Made by a program: the position numbers and the translations under genes. Of a DNA stretch of 64,000 nucleotides, positions 16,510-26,164 are shown piece by piece (the stretch's first letter is position 1; the number at the start of each line of letters is the position of its first letter). The notes under the pieces were generated by a model. The model did not search any database, was not told where the DNA came from, and was given only the letters and a program-made list of their open reading frames with translations. The DNA is from Bifidobacterium dentium JCM 1195 = DSM 20436. GTDB lineage: Bacteria; Actinomycetota; Actinomycetes; Actinomycetales; Bifidobacteriaceae. The DNA is taken from contig NZ_AP012326.1 of the NCBI RefSeq assembly GCF_001042595.1, forward strand, positions 806,001 through 870,000, given 5' to 3'.

Positions 16510-18594
16510 GTGAACAAAGTGGGGAAACGCGTGACCAGAACATCCGTGAACAAACCAATTGAAGAACTGAGCATCGCAACGGTCGGCCCGTCCGCTCGCG
16601 GCAAGGAACGCAAGGCGTTCCCGGGTTGGCTCTACGCCGTGCTGTTCCTGGTATTCGATTTTCTTGCGATTGCGATTCTGCAGTGGGGCGTGACGCTGTC
16701 CAGCACTAGGGTGACGCTGTCCAGCCCGCTCAACGGTCTGGGTGACCTCGTCTCGAAAATGTGGCTGAAGCTGAATTTCGTGCTTCTGCTGAACATGATC
16801 ATGGTCGGCATCGTCTATCTGGTGCTGCTCATGCTGTGCAATCGTTTCTGGATAGCCACGCCGGTACTGATCGCAATCGCCACGGTCATTGCGGTAATCG
16901 AACGATTTAAGGTTGAGATTCGTTATGAGGCGATTCTGCCGTCCGATCTGAACTTCCTCGGTTCGAACACCGGCAATCTCATGAGTTTCATGCCATCGAA
17001 CGCGCCGCTGGTGATTGGCGTTGCCGCGGCCGCGTTCGTCGTGTTCGTGGCATTGATCGTGTTCCTCAACCATATCGACGGGCGTCATGGTCGCATGATC
17101 CGCAGTGCCAACCCCGGGCTTGCCGCAGTCACCCGACTGCTGCTGATTGCGGTGCCCGGTCTCGGATTCGGTCTGTATGTCGCGCAGGTCGGCACCGTGG
17201 ATTCATGGGCATACGGCCTATCCCGAGGCATGGGAGACACGCCTTCCATGTGGGATTCCGTCTACGATGCGCAGCGCAACGGCCCGGTCGTCTCCTTCGT
17301 GCGTCAGCTCAATCCGAAAGTCATGGACAAGCCTTCCGATTACAGCGAAGAGACCATGAAGGCCGTGGCCGCACGCTATGCAAAGGCCGCGAAGAAGATC
17401 AACGCGAATCGTTCCGCGAACATGACCGACAGTACCGTGATCTATGTGCTGTCCGAATCCTTTTCCGACCCCTCGCGTGTGCCGGGGCTGAAGGTTAACA
17501 AGGACGCGATGCCGAATATCCGTTCCATCAAGGAGCACACCACTTCCGGCCTGATGCTCTCTTCCGGATACGGTGGCGGCACCGCCAATCTTGAATATAT
17601 GGGTCTGACCGGCCTGAGCATGGCGAATTTCGATTCGTCGCTGACCAGTCCCTACCAGCAGCTGGTGCCGACCGAGCATTGGACGCCGACCATCAACCAG
17701 ATGTGGGGCGCTGCCAAGAACTCCATCGGCCTGCACCCGTACGAGCCGTCCATGTATTCGCGCGCCACGAATTATAAGAAGTTCGGTTTCTCGCACTTCT
17801 ACACGCTTGAAGGCGATGACATCATCTCGCATCAGGACAAGATCGATGATTCCCCGTACGTCAGCGACGAGGCCGCCTATGCGAGCACCATCGAAGAGGT
17901 GAAAAAGAGCAAGAGCGGTCAGTTCCTGCAGCTCATCACCATGCAGAATCACATGCCGTATAAGAATTGGTACAAGAACAATGAGTTCAAGGCCGAATCG
18001 ACCACCGGCACACCGCTGGGGGAAGGCGAAACCGAGTCTATCGAAACCTATGCCAAGGGCGTGGAACTGACCGACACCGCCACCAAGGACTTCCTTGAGC
18101 AGCTTGACGAAATCGACAAGCCAATCACCGTAGTCTTCTATGGCGATCATCTGCCGGGCATCTACTCATCCGCCAGCGAGGATGAGGATAATTCGCTCGA
18201 CCTGCACCTGACCGACTATTTCATCTGGTCCAATAAGGCCTCGTCCTCGGCCAATACCAAGATTTCCGACGACAATTACTCTTCGCCGAACTTCTTCGTG
18301 GCCGAGGCGGCCGAACATATGGACGCCAAGGTATCGCCGTATCTGGCGTTCCTTACGCAGATGCATTCCAAGATCGCCGCCATGGAACCACCGGTCGTCA
18401 ACAACATCCAAGGCTGGGATCGCATTCCCGAAGGTCAGAACATCTATCTTGACCAAGACGGCAAGCCGATGGCCGAAAAGGATCTCGATGCCGAAACCAA
18501 GCAGTTGCTGGCCGACTACAGGCTGATCCAATATGACATTACGGCAGGTAAGAACTATCTGAAATCCACCGGTTTCATGAATCTGCCGAAGTGA
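16510..18594 (+). CDS. LTA synthase-family phosphoglycerol transferase
   Basis: 694-residue membrane sulfatase-fold enzyme of the LtaS family. Five hydrophobic segments occupy roughly residues 36-60, 85-110, 115-135, 165-190 and 208-225; the extracellular alkaline-phosphatase-like domain starts near 300. The catalytic-threonine region GYGGGTANLEYMGLTG (about 355-370) and the metal-binding region VVFYGDHLPGIY (about 541-552) are present. Such enzymes polymerise glycerol phosphate onto glycolipid. The start is uncertain: GTG at 16510 has no good ribosome binding site, while GTG at 16531 follows GGGGA. It is transcribed alone and ends in a strong hairpin shared with purD. Confidence 0.88.
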   Translation: MNKVGKRVTRTSVNKPIEELSIATVGPSARGKERKAFPGWLYAVLFLVFDFLAIAILQWGVTLSSTRVTLSSPLNGLGDLVSKMWLKLNFVLLLNMIMVGIVYLVLLMLCNRFWIATPVLIAIATVIAVIERFKVEIRYEAILPSDLNFLGSNTGNLMSFMPSNAPLVIGVAAAAFVVFVALIVFLNHIDGRHGRMIRSANPGLAAVTRLLLIAVPGLGFGLYVAQVGTVDSWAYGLSRGMGDTPSMWDSVYDAQRNGPVVSFVRQLNPKVMDKPSDYSEETMKAVAARYAKAAKKINANRSANMTDSTVIYVLSESFSDPSRVPGLKVNKDAMPNIRSIKEHTTSGLMLSSGYGGGTANLEYMGLTGLSMANFDSSLTSPYQQLVPTEHWTPTINQMWGAAKNSIGLHPYEPSMYSRATNYKKFGFSHFYTLEGDDIISHQDKIDDSPYVSDEAAYASTIEEVKKSKSGQFLQLITMQNHMPYKNWYKNNEFKAESTTGTPLGEGETESIETYAKGVELTDTATKDFLEQLDEIDKPITVVFYGDHLPGIYSSASEDEDNSLDLHLTDYFIWSNKASSSANTKISDDNYSSPNFFVAEAAEHMDAKVSPYLAFLTQMHSKIAAMEPPVVNNIQGWDRIPEGQNIYLDQDGKPMAEKDLDAETKQLLADYRLIQYDITAGKNYLKSTGFMNLPK

Positions 18595-18681
18595 TGGCGG
18601 CGGCATGCCGCGAACGGTGCGGTTGACGGGATCGGGGGCGACCATTGATCCCGTCCGCTCACGAATGAGGTCGAAATTCAC

Positions 18682-18741
18682 GGCGAGCCCGCCAATCGAA
18701 TGGTTTCCTGGCTGTACAGGCATTCGATCGGCGGGCTCGCC
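18682..18741. terminator. Bidirectional terminator hairpin between convergent genes
   Basis: A 21-bp stem (arms 18682-18702 and 18721-18741, one wobble pair) with an 18-base loop that can itself pair (CCTG/CAGG). It lies between the convergent LTA-synthase-like gene and purD, so it can end both transcripts. There is no long T-tract on either side. Confidence 0.75.
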
Positions 18742-18760
18742 TCGTATGTTCGTATGTCGT

Positions 18761-20023
18761 TTATGCGTTCAACGCCTTGGAACCGATGTCGTGGCGGTAG
18801 AACATGCCTGTGGTGTCAAGCTGGTCGATGATTGCGTAGACCTTGTCCTGAGCGGCCTTGATGTCGGCGGCGGAGGTTTCGACGAGCAACACGCGGCCGG
18901 AGCTGGCCACCAGACCGTTGTCGCCATTGGCCACGCCGGCGTAGTAGACATGGGAATCCTGATCAACCGGAATCTCAGGGATTGCGGCACCCTTGACCAC
19001 GTTGACCGGATAGCCTTCGGCGGCGAGCACCACGCCAAGGGTGGCGTTCTCGCCATCCCAAGTGAACTCCGGGGCTTCGCCATTAAGAATGGCATTGATG
19101 CCGGCACCGAGGTCGGAAGTGAGTTTCGGCAGCACCACTTCGGTTTCCGGATCGCCGAAGCGGGCGTTGAACTCGATGACCTTCGGACCGTCGGCAGTGG
19201 CGATCAGACCCGCATACAGAATGCCGGTGAACGGTGTGCCTTCGTCGGCCATGGCTTCGACGGTCGGTTTGACGATGGTCTCAATGGCGGTGTCGATCAC
19301 ATCCTGGCCGATTTGCGGCACCGGGCTGTAGGCGCCCATGCCGCCGGTGTTCGGGCCCTTGTCCTCGTCGTAGGCGCGCTTGTGATCCTGCGAAATCGGC
19401 ATCGGCCAGAAGTCGGTGCCGTTCACGAAGCTCATCAGCGAGAATTCCTGTCCTTCGAGGAAGTCTTCGATAACCACTTTGGCACCGGCGTTACCGAAAC
19501 GGTGATCGACGAAAATATCTTCCAAAGCGGCAATGGCGGTTTCCTCATCCATCGCAACGGTCACGCCTTTGCCCGCAGCCAAACCGTCAGCCTTGATCAC
19601 GATCGGGGCACCATGTTCGCGCACGTAGGCTGCGGAACGGTCCAGGTCGTCGAAGGTCTGATACTTTGCGGTTGGAATGTCGTGACGTTCCATAAGCTGC
19701 TTGGCGAAATCCTTGGAGCCCTCGATCTGGGCGGCGGCCTTATTCGGGCCGAACGCCTTGATGCCGGCTGCGGCGAAATCGTCGACAATGCCTTCGATCA
19801 ACGGCACTTCCGGACCGACGAATACCCAGTCGTAGTCGTTGTTCTTCACGAATTCGACCAGCGCGGCATGGTTGGAAGGATTGAGCTGCGTAGTGCGGAT
19901 GCCGTCCAGTTCCATGCCTGGATTGCCCGGGGCCACGGTGACCTCGCTGACACTGCCGCCACGCATCAACGCGTGCGCGATGGCGTGCTCGCGCGCGCCG
20001 GAACCGATAACCAGAACCTTCAT
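18761..20023 (-). CDS. purD: Phosphoribosylamine-glycine ligase (GAR synthetase)
   Basis: 420-residue ATP-grasp enzyme that makes GAR from phosphoribosylamine, glycine and ATP. It begins MKVLVIGSGAREHAIAHAL and has the family motifs VGPEVPLIEGIVDDF, VIKADGLAAGKGV and VIEFNARFGDPETEVVLP. The ORF is open 23 codons upstream, but the ATG at 20023 starts the conserved protein and is preceded by AGGAGG. Last gene of purF-purM-purD. Confidence 0.96.
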   Translation of the reverse strand: MKVLVIGSGAREHAIAHALMRGGSVSEVTVAPGNPGMELDGIRTTQLNPSNHAALVEFVKNNDYDWVFVGPEVPLIEGIVDDFAAAGIKAFGPNKAAAQIEGSKDFAKQLMERHDIPTAKYQTFDDLDRSAAYVREHGAPIVIKADGLAAGKGVTVAMDEETAIAALEDIFVDHRFGNAGAKVVIEDFLEGQEFSLMSFVNGTDFWPMPISQDHKRAYDEDKGPNTGGMGAYSPVPQIGQDVIDTAIETIVKPTVEAMADEGTPFTGILYAGLIATADGPKVIEFNARFGDPETEVVLPKLTSDLGAGINAILNGEAPEFTWDGENATLGVVLAAEGYPVNVVKGAAIPEIPVDQDSHVYYAGVANGDNGLVASSGRVLLVETSAADIKAAQDKVYAIIDQLDTTGMFYRHDIGSKALNA

Positions 20024-20070
20024 ATTTCCTCCTATCACTGTCCCCGCCGAGGGGTTGCTACGAAATGATC

Positions 20071-20095
20071 GGGGTGAACCGATCCGGTTCACCCC
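20071..20095. repeat. Intergenic hairpin between purM and purD
   Basis: GGGGTGAACCG at 20071-20081 pairs perfectly with CGGTTCACCCC at 20085-20095, with a three-base loop. It lies between the stop of purM and the start of purD. With no T-tract in the minus-strand direction it may act as a partial terminator or an mRNA processing/stability element rather than a full stop. Confidence 0.6.
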
Positions 20096-20104
20096 TTATT
20101 GCCA

Positions 20105-21139
20105 TTACTGAAGTTCGACGTCGTCGTTGGTCTTCTTCACAATGCTGCCCAGCACATAGCCGGTCTCGCCGTTGCTCTTCAGCAACTCCATGGTTTCATC
20201 CGCACGGTCGGCGCTCACGGCCAGCACCATGCCGATACCCATGTTGAAGATGTTGAACATTTCCATATGATCGATTTCGCCGGCCTTCTCGAGTACGTCG
20301 AAAATTGGCAGGATCGGCCAGGAGCCGAGGTTGATGCGGGCGGCAAGGCCGTCCGGAATCATGCGCGGGACATTCTCGATGAAACCGCCGCCGGTGATGT
20401 GGGCCACGCCCTTGACCACGCCCGCCTCGAACAGTGGGGAAAGAGCCTTCACATAGATTTTGGTTGGGGTGAGCAGCACGTCGCCGAGCTTTTCACCGTT
20501 CAGCTCGTCCAGCACGGTGTCCACGGTGTAGCCGGCCTGTTCGAACAAGGCTTTGCGTACCAAGGAGAAGCCGTTGGAATGCACGCCTGTGGATGGCAGG
20601 CCGATGAGCACGTCACCTTCGCAGATGGTGGAGCCGTCGACGATTGCGGACTTTTCAGCCACGCCGACTGCGAAACCGGCCAGATCGTACTCATCTGCGT
20701 CGTACATGCCCGGCATTTCGGCGGTCTCGCCGCCGATCAGACCGGAACCGGCCTGCACACAACCGTCGGCGACTCCTGAAACGACCTGCTCAAGCAGGGC
20801 CGGGTCGTTCTTGCCGCAGGCGATGTAGTCCAGGAAAAAGAGCGGTTCTGCACCTTGGGCGGCGATGTCGTTGACGCACATGGCCACGCAATCGATGCCG
20901 ATGGTATTGTGCTTGTTCGCCATCTTGGCCACGACCAACTTGGTGCCGACGCCATCGGTACCGGAAATCAGCACAGGCTCCTTATAGCCGAGAGAAGCGA
21001 GGTCGAACAGGCCGCCGAAGCCGCCGATGCCGCCGACCACGCCAGGACGGTTGGTGCGTGCCACATGGGACTTGATGCGCTTGACGACTTCGTAACCGGC
21101 TTCGACGCTTACGCCGGCCTCTTCATATGCTTTTGGCAT
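20105..21139 (-). CDS. purM: Phosphoribosylformylglycinamidine cyclo-ligase (AIR synthetase)
   Basis: 344-residue enzyme that closes the imidazole ring of AIR from FGAM with ATP. Recognised by [15 protein letters not shown] at the start, [21 protein letters not shown] (about residues 59-70), [18 protein letters not shown] (about 89-106), [11 protein letters not shown] and the C-terminal [20 protein letters not shown] precedes the ATG. It follows purF by 99 bp and precedes purD by 81 bp. Confidence 0.96.
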   Translation of the reverse strand: MPKAYEEAGVSVEAGYEVVKRIKSHVARTNRPGVVGGIGGFGGLFDLASLGYKEPVLISGTDGVGTKLVVAKMANKHNTIGIDCVAMCVNDIAAQGAEPLFFLDYIACGKNDPALLEQVVSGVADGCVQAGSGLIGGETAEMPGMYDADEYDLAGFAVGVAEKSAIVDGSTICEGDVLIGLPSTGVHSNGFSLVRKALFEQAGYTVDTVLDELNGEKLGDVLLTPTKIYVKALSPLFEAGVVKGVAHITGGGFIENVPRMIPDGLAARINLGSWPILPIFDVLEKAGEIDHMEMFNIFNMGIGMVLAVSADRADETMELLKSNGETGYVLGSIVKKTNDDVELQ

Positions 21140-21238
21140 ATCAAACCTTTCTAGGGTTCCAGTGTTCTTCTTTGTGGTTGCGGACGTGTAATGAGTCGGG
21201 TTCCGGATGGTCGAATCGCCATGCGGAACCCGAAACGG

Positions 21239-22753
21239 TTATTCTTGTGCCTCCGTCGGCTGCACCTTGTACTCGTTGCCCTCGTACTTGCTCTTGTACA
21301 GGGCGAACTCAGGCAGACGCACGCGATCCTCAGGGGTGAGGGATTTGAGGAAGTCGGCTTCGTAGTCGGCAAGGGCGGTGGGGTAGTCGCCGTTGAAGTA
21401 AGCGACGCACAGGCCTCCGTAGGGCGCATCCGCACCCAGACCGATGGATTCGACCAAGCCGTCGAGCGACAGGAACGCCAAGGAGTCGGCACCGATGAAA
21501 TCGCGAATCTCCTCGACCGATTTCTTAGCGGCGATGAGCTCCTTGGTGGTGGAGATGTCGATGCCATAGAAACACGGATATTTCAGCGGTGGTGAGCTGA
21601 TGCGCATGTGCACCTCTGCCGCGCCGGCCTCCTTGAGCAGCTGCACGATGCGCTTGGAGGTGGTGCCACGCACGATGGAATCGTCGATGACGACCACCCG
21701 CTTGCCTTTGACCACGCCGCGCACAGCGGACAGCTTCATACGCACGCCCTGTTCGCGCAGTTCCTGCGTTGGCTGGATGAAGGTGCGGGCTACGTACTGG
21801 TTTTTGATCAGGCCCATTTCGTTCGGCAATCCGGCGGTTTCCGCATAGCCGGAAGCGGCGGAGAGCGAGGAGTTCGGTACGCCGATGACCATGTCGGCCT
21901 CGACCGGGGATTCCTGCGCCAGTCGTGCGCCCATGCGCTTGCGGGCGGAGTGCACGTTCACACCGTAGATGTCGGAATCAGGGCGGGCGAAGTAGATGAA
22001 TTCCATCGAGCAGATGGCCAACTGCGTCTGGTTGGTGTATTGCACGATCTTGTAGCCGTGGTCATTGATCACTACGATCTCGCCCGGACGGATATTGCGC
22101 ACGAGTTCGGCGCCGACGATATCGAGCGCGCAGGTCTCGGAGGCGAGCACATAGGCGCCGTTCTTCATCTTGCCGAGGGAGAGCGGTCGGAAGCCATTCG
22201 GATCGAGCGCGCCGATCATGGCGTCTTCGGTCATGATCAGATAGGCAAAACCGCCGTGCACGGTGTTGAGCGCTTCCTTGAGTTTGTCCATGAACGTACG
22301 TTGCGTGGAACGACGCAGCAGGTGCATGAGCACTTCGGTATCGGAGTTGGAATGGAAGATCGCGCCTTCATCTTCCAGCTTGCGACGCAGGGACGGGCAA
22401 TTCGTCAGATTGCCATTGTGGCATAGGGCCATATCGCCGTCATGGAAACGGAAAATGAACGGTTGGATGTTGTCGGTGCCGCCCGAACCGGCAGTGGCGT
22501 AACGCACATGGCCGATCGCCCTGTCTCCCTTCAGACGTTCGATTTCACGTTCGTCGCTGAACACCTGGGTCAGCAGACCCGTTCCGCGATGACCGATGAG
22601 ATGACCATTATCATTCGAGACAATGCCGGCGCCTTCCTGACCGCGGTGTTGCAACGCATGCAGACCGAAGTAGGTGAGTCGGGCGGCGTCCGGGTGGCCC
22701 CAAACGCCGAAGATACCGCATTCCTCGTGGATGTCTTCGAGTTCAGCTGACAA
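21239..22753 (-). CDS. purF: Amidophosphoribosyltransferase
   Basis: First committed enzyme of purine synthesis: glutamine plus PRPP gives phosphoribosylamine. It starts with an 11-residue propeptide followed by the N-terminal nucleophile cysteine ([11 protein letters not shown]). The glutaminase domain has [13 protein letters not shown] and the PRTase domain the PRPP loop [18 protein letters not shown] (about residues 350-367). The start codon is TTG at 22753, supported by a GGAAGGAG Shine-Dalgarno seven bases upstream. First gene of purF-purM-purD. The short C-terminal end keeps the usual LYKSKY region without clear cluster cysteines. Confidence 0.96.
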   Translation of the reverse strand: MSAELEDIHEECGIFGVWGHPDAARLTYFGLHALQHRGQEGAGIVSNDNGHLIGHRGTGLLTQVFSDEREIERLKGDRAIGHVRYATAGSGGTDNIQPFIFRFHDGDMALCHNGNLTNCPSLRRKLEDEGAIFHSNSDTEVLMHLLRRSTQRTFMDKLKEALNTVHGGFAYLIMTEDAMIGALDPNGFRPLSLGKMKNGAYVLASETCALDIVGAELVRNIRPGEIVVINDHGYKIVQYTNQTQLAICSMEFIYFARPDSDIYGVNVHSARKRMGARLAQESPVEADMVIGVPNSSLSAASGYAETAGLPNEMGLIKNQYVARTFIQPTQELREQGVRMKLSAVRGVVKGKRVVVIDDSIVRGTTSKRIVQLLKEAGAAEVHMRISSPPLKYPCFYGIDISTTKELIAAKKSVEEIRDFIGADSLAFLSLDGLVESIGLGADAPYGGLCVAYFNGDYPTALADYEADFLKSLTPEDRVRLPEFALYKSKYEGNEYKVQPTEAQE

Positions 22754-22864
22754 GCCAAAGCTCCTTCCAAAACCATGGAGACAAGGGGTTCGCTACCGTT
22801 CAACCCTACCAACCGCCGGCTACAACCGGCGGGTTTGGAAGGAATGATGAAACACGCGGCATGT

Positions 22865-22878
22865 CGAACGGATGTTCG
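22865..22878. promoter_or_regulatory. LexA (SOS) box upstream of the Y-family polymerase
   Basis: The sequence CGAACGGATGTTCG fits the Gram-positive/actinobacterial LexA consensus CGAAC-N4-GTTCG exactly. It overlaps the -35 region of a promoter whose -10 hexamer is TATGAT at 22889-22894, 45 bp upstream of the start codon, the position expected for repression by LexA. Confidence 0.88.
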
Positions 22879-22938
22879 AAAACCTTGCTATGATGAGGGG
22901 GTAAATCGTCCATTGTCGGAAGGGTGGAAGGAAGGACC

Positions 22939-24531
22939 ATGGCCGAACGTACCTATATCGCCATCGACCTGAAGTCCTTCTACGCCTCGTCCGAATGCGC
23001 GGAACTTGGTTTCGATGCGTTACGCACGCATCTGGTGGTGGCGGATCAGTCGAGGAGCGACAAGACCATTTGCCTGGCGGTATCTCCGTCACTGAAGGAG
23101 TACGGGCTTCCCGGGCGTGCGCGGCTGTTCGAAATCAAAGCAAAACTCAAGGAGGTCAACGCGACTCGGCGCAAGGCGGCGCCAGGAGGCGTGCTCATCG
23201 GCGAATCGTACAAGGCGGATGAGCTGGAGGCCAATCCGAATCTCGCCGCAGGCGTGTACATCGCCAAACCCCGCATGTCGCACTATCTCGCCGTCAGTGC
23301 GAAAATCTACGGCATCTATCTGCAGTATGTGGCTGCGCAAGACATTCATGTCTATTCCATTGACGAGGTATTCATGGATGTCACCGGGTACCTGCGTGCC
23401 TACGGCAAAGGCGCGCACAATCTGGCGAAGGAAATCATCCAACGGATCTTCGACGAAACCACCATCACCGCGACGGCCGGCATCGGCACGAATATGTATC
23501 TTGCAAAAGTGGCCATGGACATTGTGGCGAAGCATATTCCGGCGGATGCGGACGGCGTGCGCATCGCGCAACTGGATGAGATGTCATACCGGCGTCTGCT
23601 GTGGAACCATCGGCCGTTGACGGATTTCTGGCGCGTGGGCCGCGGATATGCGAGAAAACTTGAGGCGCAAGGGTTGATGACCATGGGTGATATCGCCCGA
23701 TGCTCGCTGGGCAAGGCCTCCGAATACTACAACGAGGATCTGTTGTACAAGCTGTTCGGTGTGAACGCGGAGCTGCTCATCGACCACGCGTGGGGTTGGG
23801 AACCGTGCACCATCGCCGATATCAAGGCGTATAAGCCGGCCGGGCACAGCATGAGTTCCGGGCAAGTGCTCACGGGTGCCGTTGGTTTTGAGACCGCACG
23901 ACTGATCGCCAAGGAGATGGCGGACACACTGTCGTTGGATCTGGTGGCCAAAGGCGTGAAGGCCGGCCGTATGGGACTGATGGTCGGATATGACACCGCC
24001 AGTTTGGACCCGAAACGGTTGGGGGAATGCGGTACGCCGGAATTGAAGATGATTGCCGAGCGGGCGGCGGCTGAGTACGACGGTCCGATTGCGGTTGACC
24101 GATATGGCCGCCGTGTGCCCAAACCTGCGAACGGATCGATTGATCTGAGGGAGTGCAGTTCCTCATCGGCCCGTATCCGTGACGCCGTGGATGAGCTGTT
24201 TTGCGCGATTGCGGACAGGCGGTTGCTGGTGCGGCGGTTGAATGTGGTCGCAGCGGAATTGGTTGCTGAAGAGGAATTGGCCGCACGACGAACGGTTCCT
24301 GACTATACCCAACCAGACTTGTTCGATATTGTCGAGGGAGATGTGGAAGCGCAGGACGTTGCGGCTCGCGGTGCTCGGCCGGAACCGGAAATGACCGAAC
24401 GCCATGTACAACGAACCATCCTTGACATCAAGCGCAAGTTCGGCAACAACGCAGTCATCAAGGGTATGGACCTCTTTGATGACGCTACCGGTCAGCAGCG
24501 CAACAATCAGATCGGGGGCCATGCCGCATGA
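22939..24531 (+). CDS. Y-family translesion DNA polymerase, UmuC-like
   Basis: 530-residue error-prone polymerase. The catalytic region is visible as YIAIDLKSFYASSEC (residues 6-20, first metal aspartate) and VYSIDEVFMDVTGY (about 137-150, S-I-D-E motif). The thumb and little-finger regions follow, with the HSMSSGQVL segment found in UmuC-like polymerases of Firmicutes and Actinobacteria. A GTG at 22924 is in frame, but the ATG at 22939 has GGAAGGAAGG ahead of it. A perfect LexA box lies upstream, so it is an SOS gene. The next small gene overlaps its stop by 4 bp. Confidence 0.9.
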   Translation: MAERTYIAIDLKSFYASSECAELGFDALRTHLVVADQSRSDKTICLAVSPSLKEYGLPGRARLFEIKAKLKEVNATRRKAAPGGVLIGESYKADELEANPNLAAGVYIAKPRMSHYLAVSAKIYGIYLQYVAAQDIHVYSIDEVFMDVTGYLRAYGKGAHNLAKEIIQRIFDETTITATAGIGTNMYLAKVAMDIVAKHIPADADGVRIAQLDEMSYRRLLWNHRPLTDFWRVGRGYARKLEAQGLMTMGDIARCSLGKASEYYNEDLLYKLFGVNAELLIDHAWGWEPCTIADIKAYKPAGHSMSSGQVLTGAVGFETARLIAKEMADTLSLDLVAKGVKAGRMGLMVGYDTASLDPKRLGECGTPELKMIAERAAAEYDGPIAVDRYGRRVPKPANGSIDLRECSSSSARIRDAVDELFCAIADRRLLVRRLNVVAAELVAEEELAARRTVPDYTQPDLFDIVEGDVEAQDVAARGARPEPEMTERHVQRTILDIKRKFGNNAVIKGMDLFDDATGQQRNNQIGGHAA

Positions 24532-24755
24532 GCCTGCAGGAGACCCATCGCTACGACGACATCATCGATCTACCGCATTGCCAGTCGCGCACGCATGCGC
24601 ACATGAGCACGCATAATCGTGCCGCCCAATTCATGCCGTTCGCCGCACTGACTGGCTATGGGGATATCATCAGACAGACCGCTGAATCCAGCAATGCGGC
24701 CGTCGAACGAGCCAACGCGCCCGTGAACCTCGAAGACGGTTACTTTTCCGCCTGA
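24528..24755 (+). CDS. Small conserved protein coupled to the Y-family polymerase
   Basis: 75-residue protein with the pattern Y-D-D-I-I-D-L-P-H ... HMSTHNRAAQFMPFAALTGYGDII, a family of small acidic proteins regularly found directly after UmuC-like polymerases in Gram-positive bacteria (similar in position to YolD). The ATG overlaps the polymerase stop, indicating translational coupling and SOS co-regulation. A role as a polymerase accessory factor is inferred from position only. Confidence 0.75.
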   Translation: MSLQETHRYDDIIDLPHCQSRTHAHMSTHNRAAQFMPFAALTGYGDIIRQTAESSNAAVERANAPVNLEDGYFSA

Positions 24756-25116
24756 GTCTACGGGTTTGTCAGTGCTCGCCAACGTGTTTCTTGGCATGTT
24801 TCCGGCGTCGACTGAATGCGTGTGAATCTTGCTGGGTCATAATCATGAGCGAACTGTCCGTATATGTGAGAGAGAGGGGCGGTCATTCCGTCTGCCCAAG
24901 TGTCGAATATGCGTCGTGCAACAGCGGGAAGATTGTTGACCGTGCTGTAGCAGACGCAGACTTGGTTGCTTAGTATAAATGGTTTCTCGTTGGTTTCGCT
25001 AGCCAAGTAATCGACATTCATGCCGATGAAATCAGCGATAATGGCGTATGGTAAGGCCAATGATATGACATACGACGTCGTAGTCACTACGGGCCTCTCA
25101 AGAGAAAGAGAAGATT
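24756..25116. other. Intergenic region without a recognisable gene
   Basis: 361 bp between the SOS operon and the DUF4230 gene. A 109-codon minus-strand ORF (24758-25087) covers most of it but matches nothing I recognise and lacks a clear ribosome binding site, so I do not call it. Near the right end there is a 12-bp palindrome (25071-25082). Base composition is slightly more AT-rich than in neighbouring genes. Confidence 0.4.
25071..25082. promoter_or_regulatory. Palindrome upstream of the DUF4230 gene
   Basis: TACGACGTCGTA is a perfect 12-bp palindrome 34 bp upstream of the DUF4230 start codon, well placed for an operator. No regulator is identified. Confidence 0.4.
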
Positions 25117-25755
25117 ATGACGGCAAAATCCGTTATGAGGAACATGAATAGCAAGAAGGCGAAAACGATCATCATCGTTGTAGGCATCGTGGTCTGCGTT
25201 CTGCTGGGAATGTTGATCTACCGCAAGGCTGAGGATTTTTTTAATCCTCAGAAGGAGGGGTCTACAATCACTACGACGATCGTTTCTCGTCAGCTTGAAA
25301 AGATGCAGGATCTGACCACCGCGAAGGAGAACGACTACGGGTTTGAGGAGTTCTCCGAGGGCAAGGTCTCCTATGTGAACAAGAAGAAGTTCACCATGTT
25401 CTACAGTTACGAGATTCGTGCCGGTGTCGACTTGTCTAAGGCGAAGATTGCGGTTGATAACGAAGCCCACACGATTTCCATCACATTGCCGAAAGCGGAG
25501 TTGCAATCGGTGTCAGTCGATCCTGATTCTCTGAAATTCTTTGATGTGGAAAACTCATTGTTTAATGGCAATGATGTGACCGACACCGCTGACGCGTTGA
25601 AGGAGGCGAAGAAGGCGGCATCGAACAAAGCCAACAAAAGCGAGCTTCTTCAGGAAGCCAACGATCAAGCTGTGGAAATCGTTGAAAAGGCGTATGCGCC
25701 GATTGCAAAGGCAGATGGATATAAGGTCAACGTTCAATTCGCCGACAAGCAGTAA
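25117..25755 (+). CDS. DUF4230 membrane-anchored protein
   Basis: 212-residue protein with a basic N-terminus, one transmembrane helix (about residues 18-35) and an extracytoplasmic DUF4230 domain (about 48-200). Typical features are the early TTTIVSRQLEKMQDLTTAKE segment, the F-M-Y-S-Y-E-I-R-A-G-V-D-L-S-K strand and the ISITLPKAEL strand. The function of the domain is unknown. GAGAAAGAGAAG precedes the ATG. It stands alone: its nearest plus-strand neighbour upstream ends 361 bp away. Confidence 0.8.
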   Translation: MTAKSVMRNMNSKKAKTIIIVVGIVVCVLLGMLIYRKAEDFFNPQKEGSTITTTIVSRQLEKMQDLTTAKENDYGFEEFSEGKVSYVNKKKFTMFYSYEIRAGVDLSKAKIAVDNEAHTISITLPKAELQSVSVDPDSLKFFDVENSLFNGNDVTDTADALKEAKKAASNKANKSELLQEANDQAVEIVEKAYAPIAKADGYKVNVQFADKQ

Positions 25756-26095
25756 GCGGTTCCGTCAATGGAGGTGTAATTGATGCAAGGCCTGATTCAT
25801 ATCAGATGAACATCATTTGAGTGCAGAGTCGGTGAATTTGATGTCTGGTCTCGGCTTATTTCGCTTATAGATGGCGGTTCCATAGCAGAATGACGGTTAA
25901 ATTTGTAATGAATATACCCCCTAAGCTGGATTTCCATTTCTTCATCTGCCATCTATAAGCGAGATAGCGTGAAGAAGCGGTTGGACTGGCGTGGCTCCAT
26001 GACATGAAACATGTAAGGCTTGGAAGAAGATTACGGTCGGTGCCACTGGATTGAAGACTAACTGTATACGGATAAGGTTCGGCGGCGGAAAGACA
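25756..26095. other. Gene-free stretch holding an inverted-repeat element
   Basis: Between the DUF4230 stop and the purL terminator there is no credible ORF on either strand. The notable content is the 102-bp element at 25861-25962. The rest is rather AT-rich with no recognisable RNA gene. Confidence 0.5.
25861..25962. repeat. 102-bp element bounded by perfect 15-bp inverted repeats
   Basis: TCGCTTATAGATGGC at 25861-25875 is repeated exactly as its reverse complement at 25948-25962, with 72 bp between. The arms could pair further through wobble bases on the outside. The layout is that of a miniature inverted-repeat element or of a large-loop RNA structure. I see no clear target-site duplication and no second copy elsewhere in the window. 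Confidence 0.5.
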
Positions 26096-26134
26096 GGGGA
26101 GGGTTGGAATCCACGCAGGATTCCAACCCTCCCC
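26096..26134 (-). terminator. Terminator after purL
   Basis: A perfect 17-bp stem (26096-26112 with 26118-26134) and a five-base loop lie 30 bp downstream of the purL stop on the minus strand. The following minus-strand bases (TGTCTTTCC) are only moderately T-rich. Confidence 0.75.
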
Positions 26135-26164
26135 CTTTGGCCTATGCGTTCACTGCCGAGGTGC

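Noticed and set aside
24758..25087. 109-codon minus-strand ORF between the SOS operon and the DUF4230 gene
   Set aside because: No family motif recognised, no good ribosome binding site, and it overlaps probable promoter sequence of the DUF4230 gene.
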